Source: Apostichopus japonicus
Lineage: Eukaryota > Echinodermata > Holothuroidea > Aspidochirotida > Stichopodidae
Reading direction: 5' to 3'
Length of the DNA stretch: 64,000 nucleotides
Assembly (NCBI RefSeq): GCF_037975245.1
Contig: NC_092580.1
Span: forward strand, 14,669,001-14,733,000
Shown here: in pieces, positions 1 to 14,000 of the stretch
Layout: every line of letters begins with the position of its first letter
Position numbering within the stretch: position 1 is the stretch's first letter
The notes under the pieces: model-generated
The model's database searches: none
The model's input: only the letters and a program-made list of their open reading frames with translations
What the model was told of the DNA's origin: nothing
Made by a program: the position numbers and the translations under genes

Positions 1-65
1 ACCCACCTTACTATGACTGGGCTGGGGATCGAACCCTGAACCTCCCGATTGCTAAGCCTCATTGC
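1..65 (-). repeat. tRNA-derived SINE head (partial)
   Basis: On the reverse strand the sequence contains a good RNA polymerase III B-box (GGTTCGATCC, in reverse orientation near 28-37) in a tRNA-like context that runs off the left edge of the window. I read it as the head of a tRNA-derived SINE rather than a working tRNA gene, because no cloverleaf can be completed from what is present. Confidence 0.4.
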
Positions 66-1114
66 TTCGTCTCTAGTCTTGGTGTTCTAATTAGTTACTC
101 TGTGGGTGTCTGCTACTGCTAAAATGCTGTCTTGAGCTCTCACACATTTTATATTTAAATTAGCATTGACATCTCTCATAAGTTTTTAATAAAATTTTTG
201 AACGTGGTGCTGCAACCACAGCCACCACATATGGATTTTGGATGAAATTTTCGTCTCAGAAATCTTGTTACACAAAACTTGATCATAAATAGGTAGAAAC
301 GTAGCAAGTTATAGTTTAGTTCTTAGTACCCACTTATCATCAAACTGATCGCAAAATGCTGTGATATGTTTCACTGTAGGTTTGACTTTTCAGTGGTTTT
401 CATCGAAAAGGCTCGTAAGTTGTTAATGTTTGCCAGGGTAACACATCACTTGAAAGTATTGTTTATACTGTGTGATTTGTGTGAGGAGCTTAGAGATTGT
501 GAGCCTCAGCGGTGATATGCCTACCAATCCCACAATTTGACGACAGATAATAATTTATCTGGTATATTCGCATCTTAAAATGCTATATACAAAATGAGCA
601 AAGTGCTATATGAAAGTGTCAAGATGTTTAGCAGGTTTGTATAAACCGAACCATAAGATTGTCAGTATTATTTGACGATCAAAATTTCATAAATTGCCAC
701 AATAGCTAACTTAGCCCCCCCCACCCCCCCCCTGCTTGAATATGAAAACGTTAAGTACTCGTTGAGTACATGTTTAGAGGGGAGTTATATCTGGAGAGAG
801 CACTCAACTTGTGTTTCCTATCTATCACCTTCCTGCTTTTGACACTAACATGTTTAATATTACTTTTCAAACAATTCGTTTTTAGTTCAATCATTTACCT
901 ACCAAAGTTAAACTTATCTCCAAGGAGGAGGAAGGCTAGTCAATAAAGGATTCCTTTGTAGTTTTGAAAGTGTCATTCATATATTTCGATCAGTTTGTTC
1001 ATTAGGGTTAATATTATAGTTAGTTTGGATTTGAGGAGTGTTGTCAAGTGATCTACGATCCTCTTACTTCCTTCTGCATGCATTAAGTGTGTTCATTTAT
1101 AATACATATATTTA

Positions 1115-1345
1115 TGCCTCTGAATCATAAGGTCCCCGGTTCGAGTCACTCCCAGATTAATGTATGTCGTCCAGTTACAGAGATGTTGACAATTAACAAT
1201 TCATAATCATGGACGTTAAATATGAATCTAAGAGACTGACTTCGGTCAGCTTGCGGCTTTGATAAGCCAATGAGGCTTCTTCGCGAGTTCCTGCTTGCAG
1301 GAGGATCTAAAATACATACATATATACATATATATATATAGGCAC
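1115..1345 (+). repeat. tRNA-derived SINE with (ATACAT)n tail
   Basis: A tRNA-like 3' half with B-box (CGGTTCGAGTC, about 1138-1148) is followed by about 170 bp of unrelated body containing short hairpins (for example GACTTCGGTC and GCTTGCAGG), and ends in an ATACATAT-rich simple tail. This is the usual layout of a SINE: tRNA head, body, low-complexity tail. The A-box side is missing or diverged, so it is probably 5' truncated. Confidence 0.5.
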
Positions 1346-2085
1346 CATTGTCAAGTGGTCAACAGTATATATGAGACAAGTGTTAACAGAAAATTCTAGT
1401 TTTCATTGATCTTATTATATATCATTCATGCTTTGAATATTTTGTCTATTTTCACGGGTCTGAGAGTTATCTCTGATTAATTCCGAGTTTAATTCATGGG
1501 TTACAGCAGCAGTCTGCCAAACTTTTAGGCCCACGACCCAGGAGCTTCCATGAGGACTGAACCATGACCCATCAGACCTCCACCTCTCATAATCATTGAT
1601 CAGAATGCATGAAAGCTAGCTTCTTGGACTATGTACGTCTCGGAAAACTGTAGACAATTTATTTTCTTATTCTCTGGAAGTATCCTGCAACCCAACTAAA
1701 CAATTTTGTAGCTCACTACTGGGTTACAACCCATAGGTTGTGGACTGTTAGGTTTACAAGGTTTGAATGAAAAAGGGTGATTTAGGGCTCTATGAGACCT
1801 CTACTTTACACTGACCTCATGTTAACGTTGTCTTTGAAATCTTTCTGCAATGTTTCTCCTGGATGGTTGATGCAACAACATGTTTTGTCTTTAAAGCTTA
1901 AACAGACTATAATGTGAAAATTCTCTATATATTTTAACATTATTAATCAAAATCATCATAATGGCTTATCTGGTGTAGGCAAAGTCTCCACCCAAATTGC
2001 TGAAGAATCCATTCAGTGTCAAGGGTCATTGTTCATGGATTTATACCTATTAATCGTAAATGTTTAATTTTAATTTTCTTGACAG

Positions 2086-5000
2086 GGTGGATTATTGGAC
2101 GCGAACGTCAAATCTTTATGGAGTTGACATGTCCTGTCTGGTCCCTCATTCCAAGAAGTCTCTTTCCAGTGAGTATTGCAATTATAAAATTACAAAATCA
2201 AATCATAAGTTGCATGGCCATGAACCATCAATTGTTTTTGAAATTGAATTTAAATCAAGCAAGTTTAGGTACCTACACAAAAGTAGAATGCATATTCTAT
2301 ACCATTTCAACCAATTCTTACGTCACTAAGTGTGAACTATCTTCATTGGGTTTACATGGTTAAACAGGGTTTTCGTTAGTAGCCGGGACCCGGGTCAAAT
2401 GACCTGCTTACTGCACGTACATGACCCGGCTACTTTGCGACGCTCAGTAAAAAAATAAAAAAATAAAACATTAAATTAAATTAAAAAAAAAAAAATGACG
2501 AAAAAAATCGAGAGGAATAAATACCCACAACCAGGTCAGGTGTGATTGAAACTGTCACAGCAGGCCGAGGGGTGGGTGAGAGTAGAGGTAGGCGAAGGGC
2601 TTCTCTTGACATACAAATTGTTGCTCAACAGAGATAAAAGCTGAATAAAAAACAGAAGGTTCTATCACAGACCTAGTTGGGTATTTTTCGGCAGTAAAAT
2701 CCTACTCACTTTGTAGGTACCGTAGACCTATTATCATTTTGTTATGATCGCACTTCATTTAATGCAGCAAGTGCGTCACACCCTTGCTAAGTTCGGTTCA
2801 GTGGCATAGCTACCTCCCTAGGCTCCATGACCCGAGTGTTAATAAAAAAATTCAGGAGAAAAAAAGAAAAATAGGACAGAAGAAAGGGGTGATTGGGAGG
2901 GGGCAATATCATTGACCAAACAACTGTATATTGCACCATTTTGCATCTAGAGACTTTTTAAATTGCAATTTTCCAGCAAAGGGGAGGGGGGACCCCTCCC
3001 CTTAGACCCCTCCCCCATGTCCGCGTACAGACAGTCCCGCCTACTTTTCAACTTGACCCACCTACTTCATTTCTTAACAAAAACCCTGTTAAAGCAATTT
3101 AGCTGTTATGATTCAACCTGCACAGTTAATGGATAGTATTGATCTATTTGGGAATAAAAGTCAATTTGTTTTACAGGAAAGTTGTATTGTATGTTGACGC
3201 TATGCTTTTACAATATCCATGAAGTTGTGTGACAACTGAAAAGAAAGCAAACCACTATGTCAAAGGTGCTATTCCTGGATTTCTCAAGTGCTTTCAACAC
3301 GGTCCTACTCGAATCTGTTAAAGTGGCCAAGACACGAAAATTTCAAAGTCGTATATATTTGGGATCCATCAAAGAATGTTCTCTAGAACATGTATCAACC
3401 AATCTGCCAGTTTAAAACTTTTTTTTTCAAGTCGAAAATTGAGAATGAATTTACCCTCTTCGGCGTTTGAAACTTTGTTTGCTCGAAAATTTTCCGATTC
3501 GTATGACGTCATGTTATGAACACGTTTGTTGTCGCTGTTTACGATCCTCCAAACATACCATTCACGTACACATTAGACAAGTACACATACCACTAGTAGT
3601 TACTAAACAAAACACCGATCACAAGTGCGATATCAAATCAAAATTTCCTGTGAAATGGCGGATCCAGAACCAATTGCGGCAACCGAAGTTCAAAGTGATA
3701 GTGGTTCTTCATAAAGTCAGTGAAGTTGGGCTATAATCAGAGTGCCCTTTCTCATATTCGAAGCAGAGAGTGAAGGCGATGATCATGCCTATATTGAACC
3801 GAACGTTGAGGGTGGACCTGAGGTGTTAGAACCGTATCAGTTCGAGCCTGTTAAACGAGCCGAAATTGAAGCTCCACAACATATCGAAGAAGAAACCCGT
3901 TCAAAACGATTGCAAGGAACATACAACGTGGTAAGAATTTATTAACGAAGCATTTAAAAACAAAATCCAGTCCATTTTGTGCATGTGTTGTTGGAATTCG
4001 CGGAACCCCCTAAACCGTATTGTGCGTTGTGTTACGGTAACTTACAACCCATATGTACAGTGTGTTGGCTATTACATATACTTTATAGTAGTAGTAGGGT
4101 TGGTTGCATACTGAAAGTTTGGCTCGGGGATGTAAGTTGCATTATGCAGCCATGCTAGGTAGGCATATGTGAAATTTCATACTCATTATTACTAGGCTAG
4201 TACTTTGGCCTGGAGTTTTGGAAATCAATTTTCTGAAACAAAAGAATGTTTCATGATACATGGAAGGTGTAAATTCACAACAAATGTAACCATAACTGTA
4301 CATTGTATGCCTGCTTGTTATTGTGGACATCATGGGCCAACATTAATACATTTTGAACTTTCATAATTTTTTTCCCCAGGCAGTACAGATACATAGCCTA
4401 AGGTCAACAGGTTCAATGGTACTGGGGATTCCTAGCAAGACATGTCAGGGTTGTGCTACCATTATGTGCAGTCCAAAGGATCAGAAGTTTCCAGCCAATG
4501 GTCATTACACTGGATTCAAGTTGCCAGGAGAAAACTCATTGCATAGGAAGCCTTGGTTGAGAAATTCCTCCAGAAACACCTTTTCTAAACTACGATTGTG
4601 TTGGATTATCAATCCGTCAGGGTTTCATCAGTGTTGATATATTGAAATTCAAGACTTTTAATTTAGGATGAAATGGTTATTTTCCAGACCCAACATCAAC
4701 AATGAAAGAAAAGGCATGTTTTGAAGCATTTGGACACAAGTATTGGCGTGACCGTGATGTCATATAATATATGCATAAGGGAACGGGCATTGACCTTTTT
4801 AGGAGCATTTACCTCCCAGACATGTTTGCTTCGTACCTTTAATCTGGAAGCCAAAATATCCATATCACCAATGATATTTGACAGAAAAGTCATATAAAAG
4901 ACCAATGGAGGCAGCAGAGCTCTTGAATGTTTAGACTTTGTTTCTTCAGCAGCAGTTGGTTTGTTTTACAATCTTTCTTCAGAAACTCAGCACTACACCC

Positions 5001-8000
5001 TCTTAATGGTCTTCGATTGTTTTAATGCGTGTGATGCTGTGTTTCACGTTGCCCGTCAGTGTTGTACGTGTCGTCGTGCGTGGGTAACATTTTTGCATGT
5101 GAGTTGCGTCGTGCAGTGTTTCTTGGTTGATAGCGATGGACATGCAACTGCTTTGTAGGCTTAAAGCAAAAATATTCATGTAAGTTGTCTTTCTTTAAAC
5201 CTCCTTTGATGTCACAAATTACATTAGTGTAATTTAAGAATGATAATGTCTATGGAAAGTACAGTTTTACTTTTATGTCATATAATACAATGATTGTTGT
5301 TAATGTTAGTTTAGTCACAGGCTTGTTCAGATTGTCCAGAATGACTGTCTAGAACTGATATTGAATAAACTTTGTTCAATGATTTAAGACTTGAACTACG
5401 TTGTGCGAATTTTTGGCTCTGTGACTTTAAAATAAATCGCTTTGAGATTTAAACACCCTTTGGAATAAAATCTTTTTACCTACCTATTTTGACCCATCCT
5501 CATTACCCTCACTCCTTCCCTAACATAAAAAATGGTTTTCCTGGAATAGGAATACAAATTTATTGCTATAACTAACTTATACAGCATATTCCAGAAATAA
5601 ATTGGGGCACTGAATTTTTCACAAGAAGATGTAACGCATCGCTTCTGAAGCTAACCTCATAGCTTATTAGTATACAATAGAGCAATGAAGGGGTGTTAAT
5701 TTAGATGATACAGTAAAATCTCTTCGTCTATTGCGACTTCAGTGTAGTAACGCTAATACTAGTACTACTAGTGCTCGGCTGCGCTACCTTCAAAGGATCG
5801 CCACTTGCCCCATTGGAGGTTTCCTGTTCCCCGATCTGGTCTTCAGAGTAGTTTTAGACAGAGTAGTTTCGTGACAGAAGAACGACTCTTTTATGTCGAA
5901 CCGTTAAAGTCAATTTGTTTTATTTCATAAAAAAGGAGGGATCGTAGTATGCTTCCGTGAAGTTTTCGCTTCATACGGAGCTGCATACTGGCTAGGCCCA
6001 GTGAAATCGGCGCTGGTGTTGTGCACTAACTTGGTCATAATCGCCGTGTTTTTTTCGTCCTTCGGCCATCGATGAAGGCTAATTGCATGTGTTATGTTTT
6101 GTGCAGCACCCAACAACACAACGGACCGGCATTTCTCTCGGATATTTAACAACATGTTGTAAAACAAACTTGAAAATTCTAACGATATAGCGTAATACAC
6201 TGGTTGTCCTCTCAGTGTAAATGTGCGTGTATGTGTGACAGTATGATTGTTGCGCATCCGGTACGTGCCTGGGCTTGGCACTTGTGTTCCTAACATGACG
6301 TCATCATTGTCTTGTTTTGAAATCGCATTTTCAGATATCTATTTTCGGATGCGAATATTAAAACGTTAATTTCTAATTAGTCCTTGAGGTTTTCAAGGTG
6401 ATGAGGATAGTTTTGAACAAAGATTTTCTCATAGATTCAGGGGAAGTTACTCTTGATAAGTTGGATTTTTCGTGTCATGGCCTCTTTAATTAAAGATTTA
6501 TACTGGATTTAATACTGAGTCATGGCCATGACATTGTCTAGCTCATTTCTTAACGGAATGGTCACGACAAGTTAAATTGGAGAAAGTTCGGGGGGGGGGG
6601 AGGGCTGGTGGGGGTCCATTGTCTGATCTATTGTTTACGTTACACACGGACGGAATTAAATCAAAAGCTTATCTTTCAGTCGGTAAATATGCTGATGACA
6701 CTGCATTATCATGCAAAATATCCAAGAGTTTATTTGTCAATGATCATTTGAATTATCAACAATCTGTTACTGATATAGTTTCAACATGCGCTCGAAAGAA
6801 CTTATTACTTAATCCCCCCCCCCAAAATCGAAGGAAATGTGTTTTGCCAACACTGACATATAGCACGACAGCCTAAAGTTGACATCTAAATCATAAAGCG
6901 TTAAAATACATGGATCAGAGGATGAGAGAACATCGAAAAATGACTACTCATGGGTATGCATTGAAGACAACCTTACTGAGAATCAATTGTCATATATCGA
7001 AGATATTAAGCAAAGTGTATTATACTGTTTCTAGTTTAGGTGCCAAAGGAAAATGTTTTCAACTTTCTCATTCTACCTCATATTATCTATGCTGTACCTG
7101 TCTGGTACCACTGCATATCATCGAGAGATGAGAATAGGGTGATAAAGTTTCTTAAAGGCATTGCCGCGCTCTGAAAAAGTTAACTTTCCGTTGCTTGCAA
7201 GTGAAGTTTTTTTCGTGTCGCTACAAAATGCAGACAGTAATGAAATGTGATACCTTGTTATCTTATATCTAGACCAGAGATGTCCATTGCTGCTATGTAC
7301 ACTGTGTTGTGGGTATTGACCGTAGCTGTATGTATTGACTGTACACTAGTGTCTAATTACCGACAGTAGCAAGCCGTGTGTGTATTTTCTGGGATCAATG
7401 GTGGTGTCTAACACTTCTGTTACACCTCATTCGAAACTAGGTCAGATTACCGCCATGAGACGTTTCTTTGTGCGTGAGTCAGTTTATGTCGCAGATATTG
7501 AATACAGACTACCAGCCATTGAGAGAAATTGCAATTGCAGCTGGTAGGAGTGAATTTGTCAGAATGATGAACAATATTAGGAATGACAAAAACCACCCAA
7601 TGCATGTCCCACTTATGGGCCTTTTGATTAAATCCACCAGAAATTTGAACATCTTTCCAAAATTGATTTACACTGGAGTTTATTAAACGAAATGTGAAAC
7701 TCAAAAGGAATAAAAGTGTGTAACTTTGGATTCATTGTCAAACCATTTTATAGACATATAAATTAAATGCACTGCATATTAAATCATGAACATTTGCCTT
7801 AACTCTACCAATTTAAGTAACAATATTTAACCAACGTTTAACTGAAGTTTTTTTAGTAAATAGTTGGATTCATGGAAATCAGACTATTTTGTACACAGAA
7901 AAATAAGATGTTTTATATTAACCCAGACAGCGGTATTTTAAAATCATGAATATTTGCCTTTATTCTACCAATTACAATAACAATATTTAACCAAACAACA

Positions 8001-11000
8001 ACTGATATATTTACAGATGTGACAGCAAACATTTCTGGGTGGTTTAATCTATAGAGCGTTAGGTGGCATTGATTTACTTAAATAATGTACTTCATCTGCT
8101 CTTATTAATACTCTTAAGTTGAATTTCAAACACATTTCACAACCTTGGCTTAATTTTCAGGTCGTATTCACGTTGAACTTGTTCCCGATGCTGATCTGAT
8201 TGCCAAGGAGTGTAAATGTATAGATCTGGACCTGATGAACGTAACGGACAAAGATCTTCAGCAACTATCGGTGAGGCAGTAAATTTTATCGATTAAGAAA
8301 CCATTCTACAGAAATTTATTACCATCTAAGCTTTGGGTATTAAGCTCCAACCTTGCAACCAGAATTGTTCGTTCGTGTTAGGTTATCACTTTCATAATTT
8401 AAAGTTTAATAATTTACAAAGTGAAATAATGGATGTGAAACAAATCCTAGAGGGTAAACCCTGACAAGTTTTAACTGATTTATGACCCTGTTGTGTTCAA
8501 AGGGGTCAATGCTATGTAAATCACAGCATACACGCTTTGGGTAAGCCTGTAGTTTAAAGGGTGTGAAGACTAGCGCAAAAAGAACTCCTAATGCCGGTAA
8601 TCTGACCTAGTTTCGAATGAGGTGTAACAGAAGTGTTAGACACCACCAATAAAGGAAACAGCGATGGACATCCCACGTCCAGCTAAATATAACAAGGTAT
8701 CACGTTTCATTACTGTCTGCATTTTGTAGCGACACCAGCAAAACGTCACTTGCAAGCAACAGAAAGTTAACTTTTTCAGATGGCCGCACGCAGTTTTGGG
8801 GGAGTCTTTTATGCCTTTAAGTTGGGATCTGTATTTGCATGCATCTCCATCTTTGCAACGAAAATTGTTCATTTTGGTTTTCACTTCAATGTCAATTTGT
8901 TTCGTGTAGTGGTCTGCTTCAGTTCAATTGAACAATGATCATTTATTACTTTGAATGGAGTTAATAGTACAAAGTGAAATAATGGATGTGAAACCAATCA
9001 GATGAGAGTGAAACCCCAGATGTTTAACTAATTTATTACCCTATTGTGTTCTATTGTGTTGGTTAGTACTATCATGAGAGAATTCAATACAGTAGTTTAA
9101 TACTTACACAAGACAGTAGTATGGACATGACAGTATAGATGCTATTGATTTAATACTATCATGAAGAAAGTACAGTAGTTTAATACTCACACAAGACAGT
9201 AGTATGGACATGACAGTATAGATGCTATTGATTTAATACTATCATGAAGAAAGTACAGTAGTTTAATACTCACACAAGACAGTGGTATGGATATGACAGT
9301 ATAGATGCTATTGATTAATACTATCATGAAGGAAGTACAGTGGTTTAATACTTACACAAGACTGTAGTGTGGATATGAGAGTATTGATGATATCTTTTGT
9401 ACAGTCAGTAACACTCCCATGAGTTGTGACCGTGATAAACAAATACAAGTGATGACAAATACTGGGGTTGGGCATAAGAATGACATTTAAGAACACTTAA
9501 GTAGGTAATTGTATAGGAAACTCAGGGCATTGGGCACACTCTTAGTTCTAATGGTCACACTTGGGACTGCACATGGCTCTGATAGTATTATGTCTAGTAC
9601 TGTATTTTAGTATTCAGTGTAGCATTATATTTACATTCTTGAGGTAGTTGATTGTTAACATCTTTTCCTAACATTATGATTCGGTTCAAGGAAGAAACTA
9701 GATCATAATACTCAGCAAATGTTGCTTTTTTTTTGGCTTTACATCCATCTTTCACCTTTAATTTGGTTGAGATGTGATTATTTGTCTATTTCTACCACTC
9801 TATAAATGAGGAGGATGAATTATAACTTTTTGTTTCATTTATAGGTCTGTTAGAGATTATCTTTAGTGATTTCTCATTTCTTATGATAGTTTGTCTGTTT
9901 TATGTCATCACTTCTGTGGGAAATTCGGTCTTAATTTGAAGCGTTATTCGTAGTGCATTGTTTTGCTACCTGTTTGTATTCAATAAATTGTTTTTTGATT
10001 TCAATTGATGGTTACTTTCTGACTATCTGGGAGAACCATCAATGTATACAGAGCAATATAATTTGAAGGCTAGAGAAATTAAGCGCAGAAATAATTTCAT
10101 ATTCCACCCCCCCCCCATCCCATACTCACCCGCCCTTTCAATTTATTCATGGTGTATCCAAATGTTGACTAATAGCTTTCAGAACCTTATAAGCCATAAA
10201 CAGGCTGTCGCAGCGTTCAGTCAACTACCCAACTGACTGACTGTTTGATACTATGATAGTGCAAAGCACAGACTGTACAAAACTGTGCTGGCCTACTTTA
10301 ATAGTGGGACATAATCAACTGAAATGCTAGCCATTTATTGGGACATATTGGGATATATCAACAGATGGAAAAGATGGCAATATCTTTATAGAGGGGGAAT
10401 ATTTTAACAGTCCTGCAGAAACAGCATAAATGGTATCAACGGAAATAAAATACATTCGTTTAGCACACATCAAAAGCACAGCGAGATAAGAGGATGTTAC
10501 AACAGGGACACAAGGAAGCCACAGCCCTTTATTAGGATGTATTAACAGAGGGTAATAGCGGGAAGTACATATATGTTATGCGGTTTTTTACCAAGGGAAA
10601 AACAGCCAATTATTGGCACATTTTACCGGAGAACCACAAAACCAAAAGCTGACCCTTTGTTATAGTGGGACACATCATCAGAAGCAAAGCCCACTGATAG
10701 TGGGATGTATTAACAGTCATTCGACAGGAAATATCCGGATACAATATTATAGGACATATCCAGAAGAAATGAACAGAAATTTAAAAGAAGCATAATATTT
10801 GTAAAGCTTTGATGTCATTCAGTCTATAACCATTATCTGATAAAATCCTCCCTTTTTTGGTTATCTCAACATCTACAACATATTTTACAGCCTACTACAT
10901 TTATTGATGTAATCAATGTATTTCATTGTGTTAATCACTTTCTTTATCCTCTTTTTTTTATCTCATGATTAATTACATTAATCCCTCATTTCTTGTTGAT

Positions 11001-14000
11001 CCCAGGGAACCTTCTCTTTTGACTGTTTTGGTTCGGATCAGTTGTGCGGGTTCGTCTCCTGGTTCTCAGTCAAATTTAATTCCACGGATCAAGGCAAAGA
11101 GCTGGTGGAGTTGTCTACCGCACCAAATTGCCAGTGAGTGGTGTTCAGTTTAATGAAGTATACTACCTTACAGGATTGGCAATTGAATTTTTTCTTGTCA
11201 GATAATGACATGAACACAAAATGCATTTAAACTTAGCTTGCTAGGTTTTGTAAAAAATAAAATTTGCTACAACGAGTTCTGTTACTGTAGGGGAACAAAT
11301 ATCTGAATGTAGCCTACATCATAATATGATCTACCTTAAAGATCTCAGCTGAAATTGTTGTCTAATGCTAAGTGGGGACTGAGAAAGAGAGAATTTATAA
11401 TTTCATGCTATTCTTAATAAATGCAACATAATGAAGTTTAATGCACTAGGATATTAAAGCACAATACAGGGAAATGTTTCAATGAGATGGCTGGCGTTAG
11501 TTAGATAGGTTTGTAAAGTTGTAAATAATGAAACAAACCTCGCTGCTTTAAACTATCAATCCTGTTAAACAATAGCGTAAAAGTCTCTGTTCTTTTCAAC
11601 AAAAACTAAACCACACTTAATTAGTCAGTATGACCTGTAATGTTTTCTAGCGAGGTTTCCCCCTTCTGTGACTTCAATATTTTATACTTGTTCAGGTTGT
11701 GTTTTGATTTGTTCTCTTCTTTTTCTTAGCCTTTTTTTTTCTTACGGTCACTAGCTTTGATAAACATTCTTCATTTTTGCTAGTGCCCATCATAATTTTG
11801 CGTAATTATAACCAGTTTCTTACCATTTTGTCATGTATTACTATAAAGCAAATGAACGATTTGAATTGAATTGAATAGTTTACATGACATTTATGCAATA
11901 TTGGTGTCATGTAAAGCTCATTTGTATTCCCCAAACCCCCTCCCCCACCCCCCTCCACCTACTAGCTTTGTCATCCATCAAATATTTACTTGCTGACTAC
12001 TAGAGGTTCCCAAATTTACATTGAAACTCTCTTAAACTATTCCAGGTAAAAAATTCTCAGGGAGAAAGGTCCAGAAACATATCAGTGTATGATAGAAAAA
12101 GGGAAATTTAATTTATAATGATTTAGTTGAATTTTTTAAATGATACCTATTCCTCATACAAATGTAGGTTATTAGTTTAAGATGTTCGTTTCAGCTTTGC
12201 GATTTCGATTTCGATTTAATTTAAACCAGTATAAATATAGAATATTTATAAATAGGCGTCCATCAAAAAACAGTTCTTGTTAAGATTAAACAAATGATAT
12301 GGTAAATGGTAAGTGAAAGAAATAAGATTGTTAAATGGTTTAAACATGATGAAACAGTCGACAGTATCAGAGAGGCAGATCAATCTTCTTCTTTTTGTCT
12401 TCTAGTCATTGATACAAATGACAAAACTGTGTAATCAAATATCTGATATGCAAACCTATATTCTGGTTTTATCTTTTCTTTCATATTAAATTCCAACACT
12501 CACATATAGGCTATTTCTCATTCCTTGAAAGACATTTTTCATCTTCTTCTTCTTTTGTTGCTCATCCAACAACCTCCTCCCCCACACCCCTCCCTCCCCA
12601 TGTTTTTTTTCCCATTTTGGTTTCTTTATAGTCAGCCAGAATTTGCATAATTGCCTCTTAAACTTCCTTCCAATGATTTCCTTTCATTTCAATGACCAAA
12701 GTCATAATTATACATGTTATGTTTTCCATTATTGTGATATGAATTAGATCTGTTAATTAATGTAATCTATATGCTCGCCATGCTATTTTTACTGCACCAC
12801 CTGATTCTATAAATAAAAGGAATTTTATTGAATATTAATTAATTTTATGCCACTTTAAGTATAATTAATTAATTAATGGGTCAGACTGAGATATATATAT
12901 CTCCAACCAACCTATGGGCTGTTACAATCGAATTATATTCCCTTCCCCTCGCCCCCATTCCTTTTTTATAGTGTCATCATTCAATTGACAATTTGAATTA
13001 TTTATTTACCAGCAATGTAGCTGTCTAATTGAGTATTGTTAATTTATTGATACTTTAAGATGAACTCTACCAAAGAATGTAAACTTTATATATATGACAA
13101 CTTACCCGTTGTGAAGCTTGAAACAAGAGATTTGAAGCTTGAAAGAAGAGACTTGAAAGAAGTATGACAAACTTTCTGTTCTTTTACCTGACAGGCCAAC
13201 TCACTGGAAGCAGAGTGTCATGTACTTAGGAGATACCGCCTCTGTGCAGCAAGGCTCTCAAATAGAGGGAACTATAACACTTTCACCTAACTCCAAAAAT
13301 CCAAGGTAAAGCCTCGACTATGAAACAAGTTTAAACTAGAACAACCTCAGTTTCATAGACCTAAATGTGGTGATTCTAGATTGCCTCTGGTGAGTGAAAA
13401 CTGGTTTGTTCCTATATAAACTTTGTATCAAATCCCAGTGCCATGGAGACTGTAATCATGTGATGATGATGACAATGTTATTTCAAAGTCTCTTTGTAAA
13501 GAGAGTAGATTTTTTACTTTGTACACAAGATGTCAGCCGGTGAACGGTCTAGTATGTACTGTGTGTCAGAAAAGAACAGATACTACTCACAGTCCTGGCC
13601 TACAGACCGATACACTGTTTCCACTGTGTAAACAAGTACAATATCATGTGATGATCTTTTTCAGCTTCATATGAACTTTAATTGTATACATTTAAAGGTA
13701 TTAAAATTAAATATATGCATATATAAATCATGAAATAAGTAGATTTTAGGGTTCCCTCACCCACAAGTTTTGAAACATGGTTCATATTTAGGGGCCCATG
13801 TCAACTTGTGATGTCAGTGATGGGTGCAGCCCTGATTAGAGGTGAGTCACTGTGCTTCCATGCTTCCATCCCCCGGGTCGTTGTCAGTAAGGAGCCCCAG
13901 GAGAATATTGGATGATAAGCAGTGCATCCTTATTTTCATAATATACTAGGGAAAAATATGAACAGTACTAAAAGATGGCCCCAGGGATACATTCGTCCAG

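Larger units (their letters stand above)
3322..6485. mobile_element. Kolobok-like TTAA-flanked DNA transposon, internally degraded
   Basis: The terminal inverted repeats are AGTGGCCAAGACACGAAAA at the left and, on the reverse strand, AGAGGCCATGACACGAAAA at the right. TTAA stands directly outside each end (3318-3321 and 6486-6489). TTAA duplications, ends beginning with AG and a THAP DNA-binding domain are known features of the Kolobok superfamily. The 3,164-bp body contains a THAP-like exon on the minus strand near the right end and a P2X7-C-terminal-like gene on the plus strand near the left end, both frameshifted. I found no transposase catalytic core, so this copy is probably an internally deleted, inactive derivative. 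Confidence 0.7.
3170..7140 (+). mobile_element. Decayed non-LTR retrotransposon (reverse transcriptase), split by a later insertion
   Basis: Two parts of one reverse transcriptase are visible. The left part (about 3170-3321) encodes VLFLDFSSAFNTV, the palm motif A of CR1/Jockey/L2-type LINEs. The right part (about 6490-7140) encodes a PLLFTL-like segment, then KYADDTALSC with the catalytic YADD box near 6687-6700, then the LLLNP segment of the following motif, and finally a PHIIYAVPVW-like end near 7070-7115. Frames change several times and contain stops, so it is dead. Between the parts lies a TTAA-flanked transposon at 3322-6485. Removing it brings motif A and the YADD box to normal spacing, which shows the insertion came after the LINE. 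Confidence 0.8.

Noticed and set aside
3655-4540. A P2X7 ion channel gene
   Set aside because: Only the C-terminal zinc-binding-type domain is matched; no ectodomain or membrane helices are present, and the pieces lie between transposon ends.
9066-9395. CRISPR-like array
   Set aside because: The repeated unit has no unique spacers; it is a plain tandem repeat in an intron of an animal gene.
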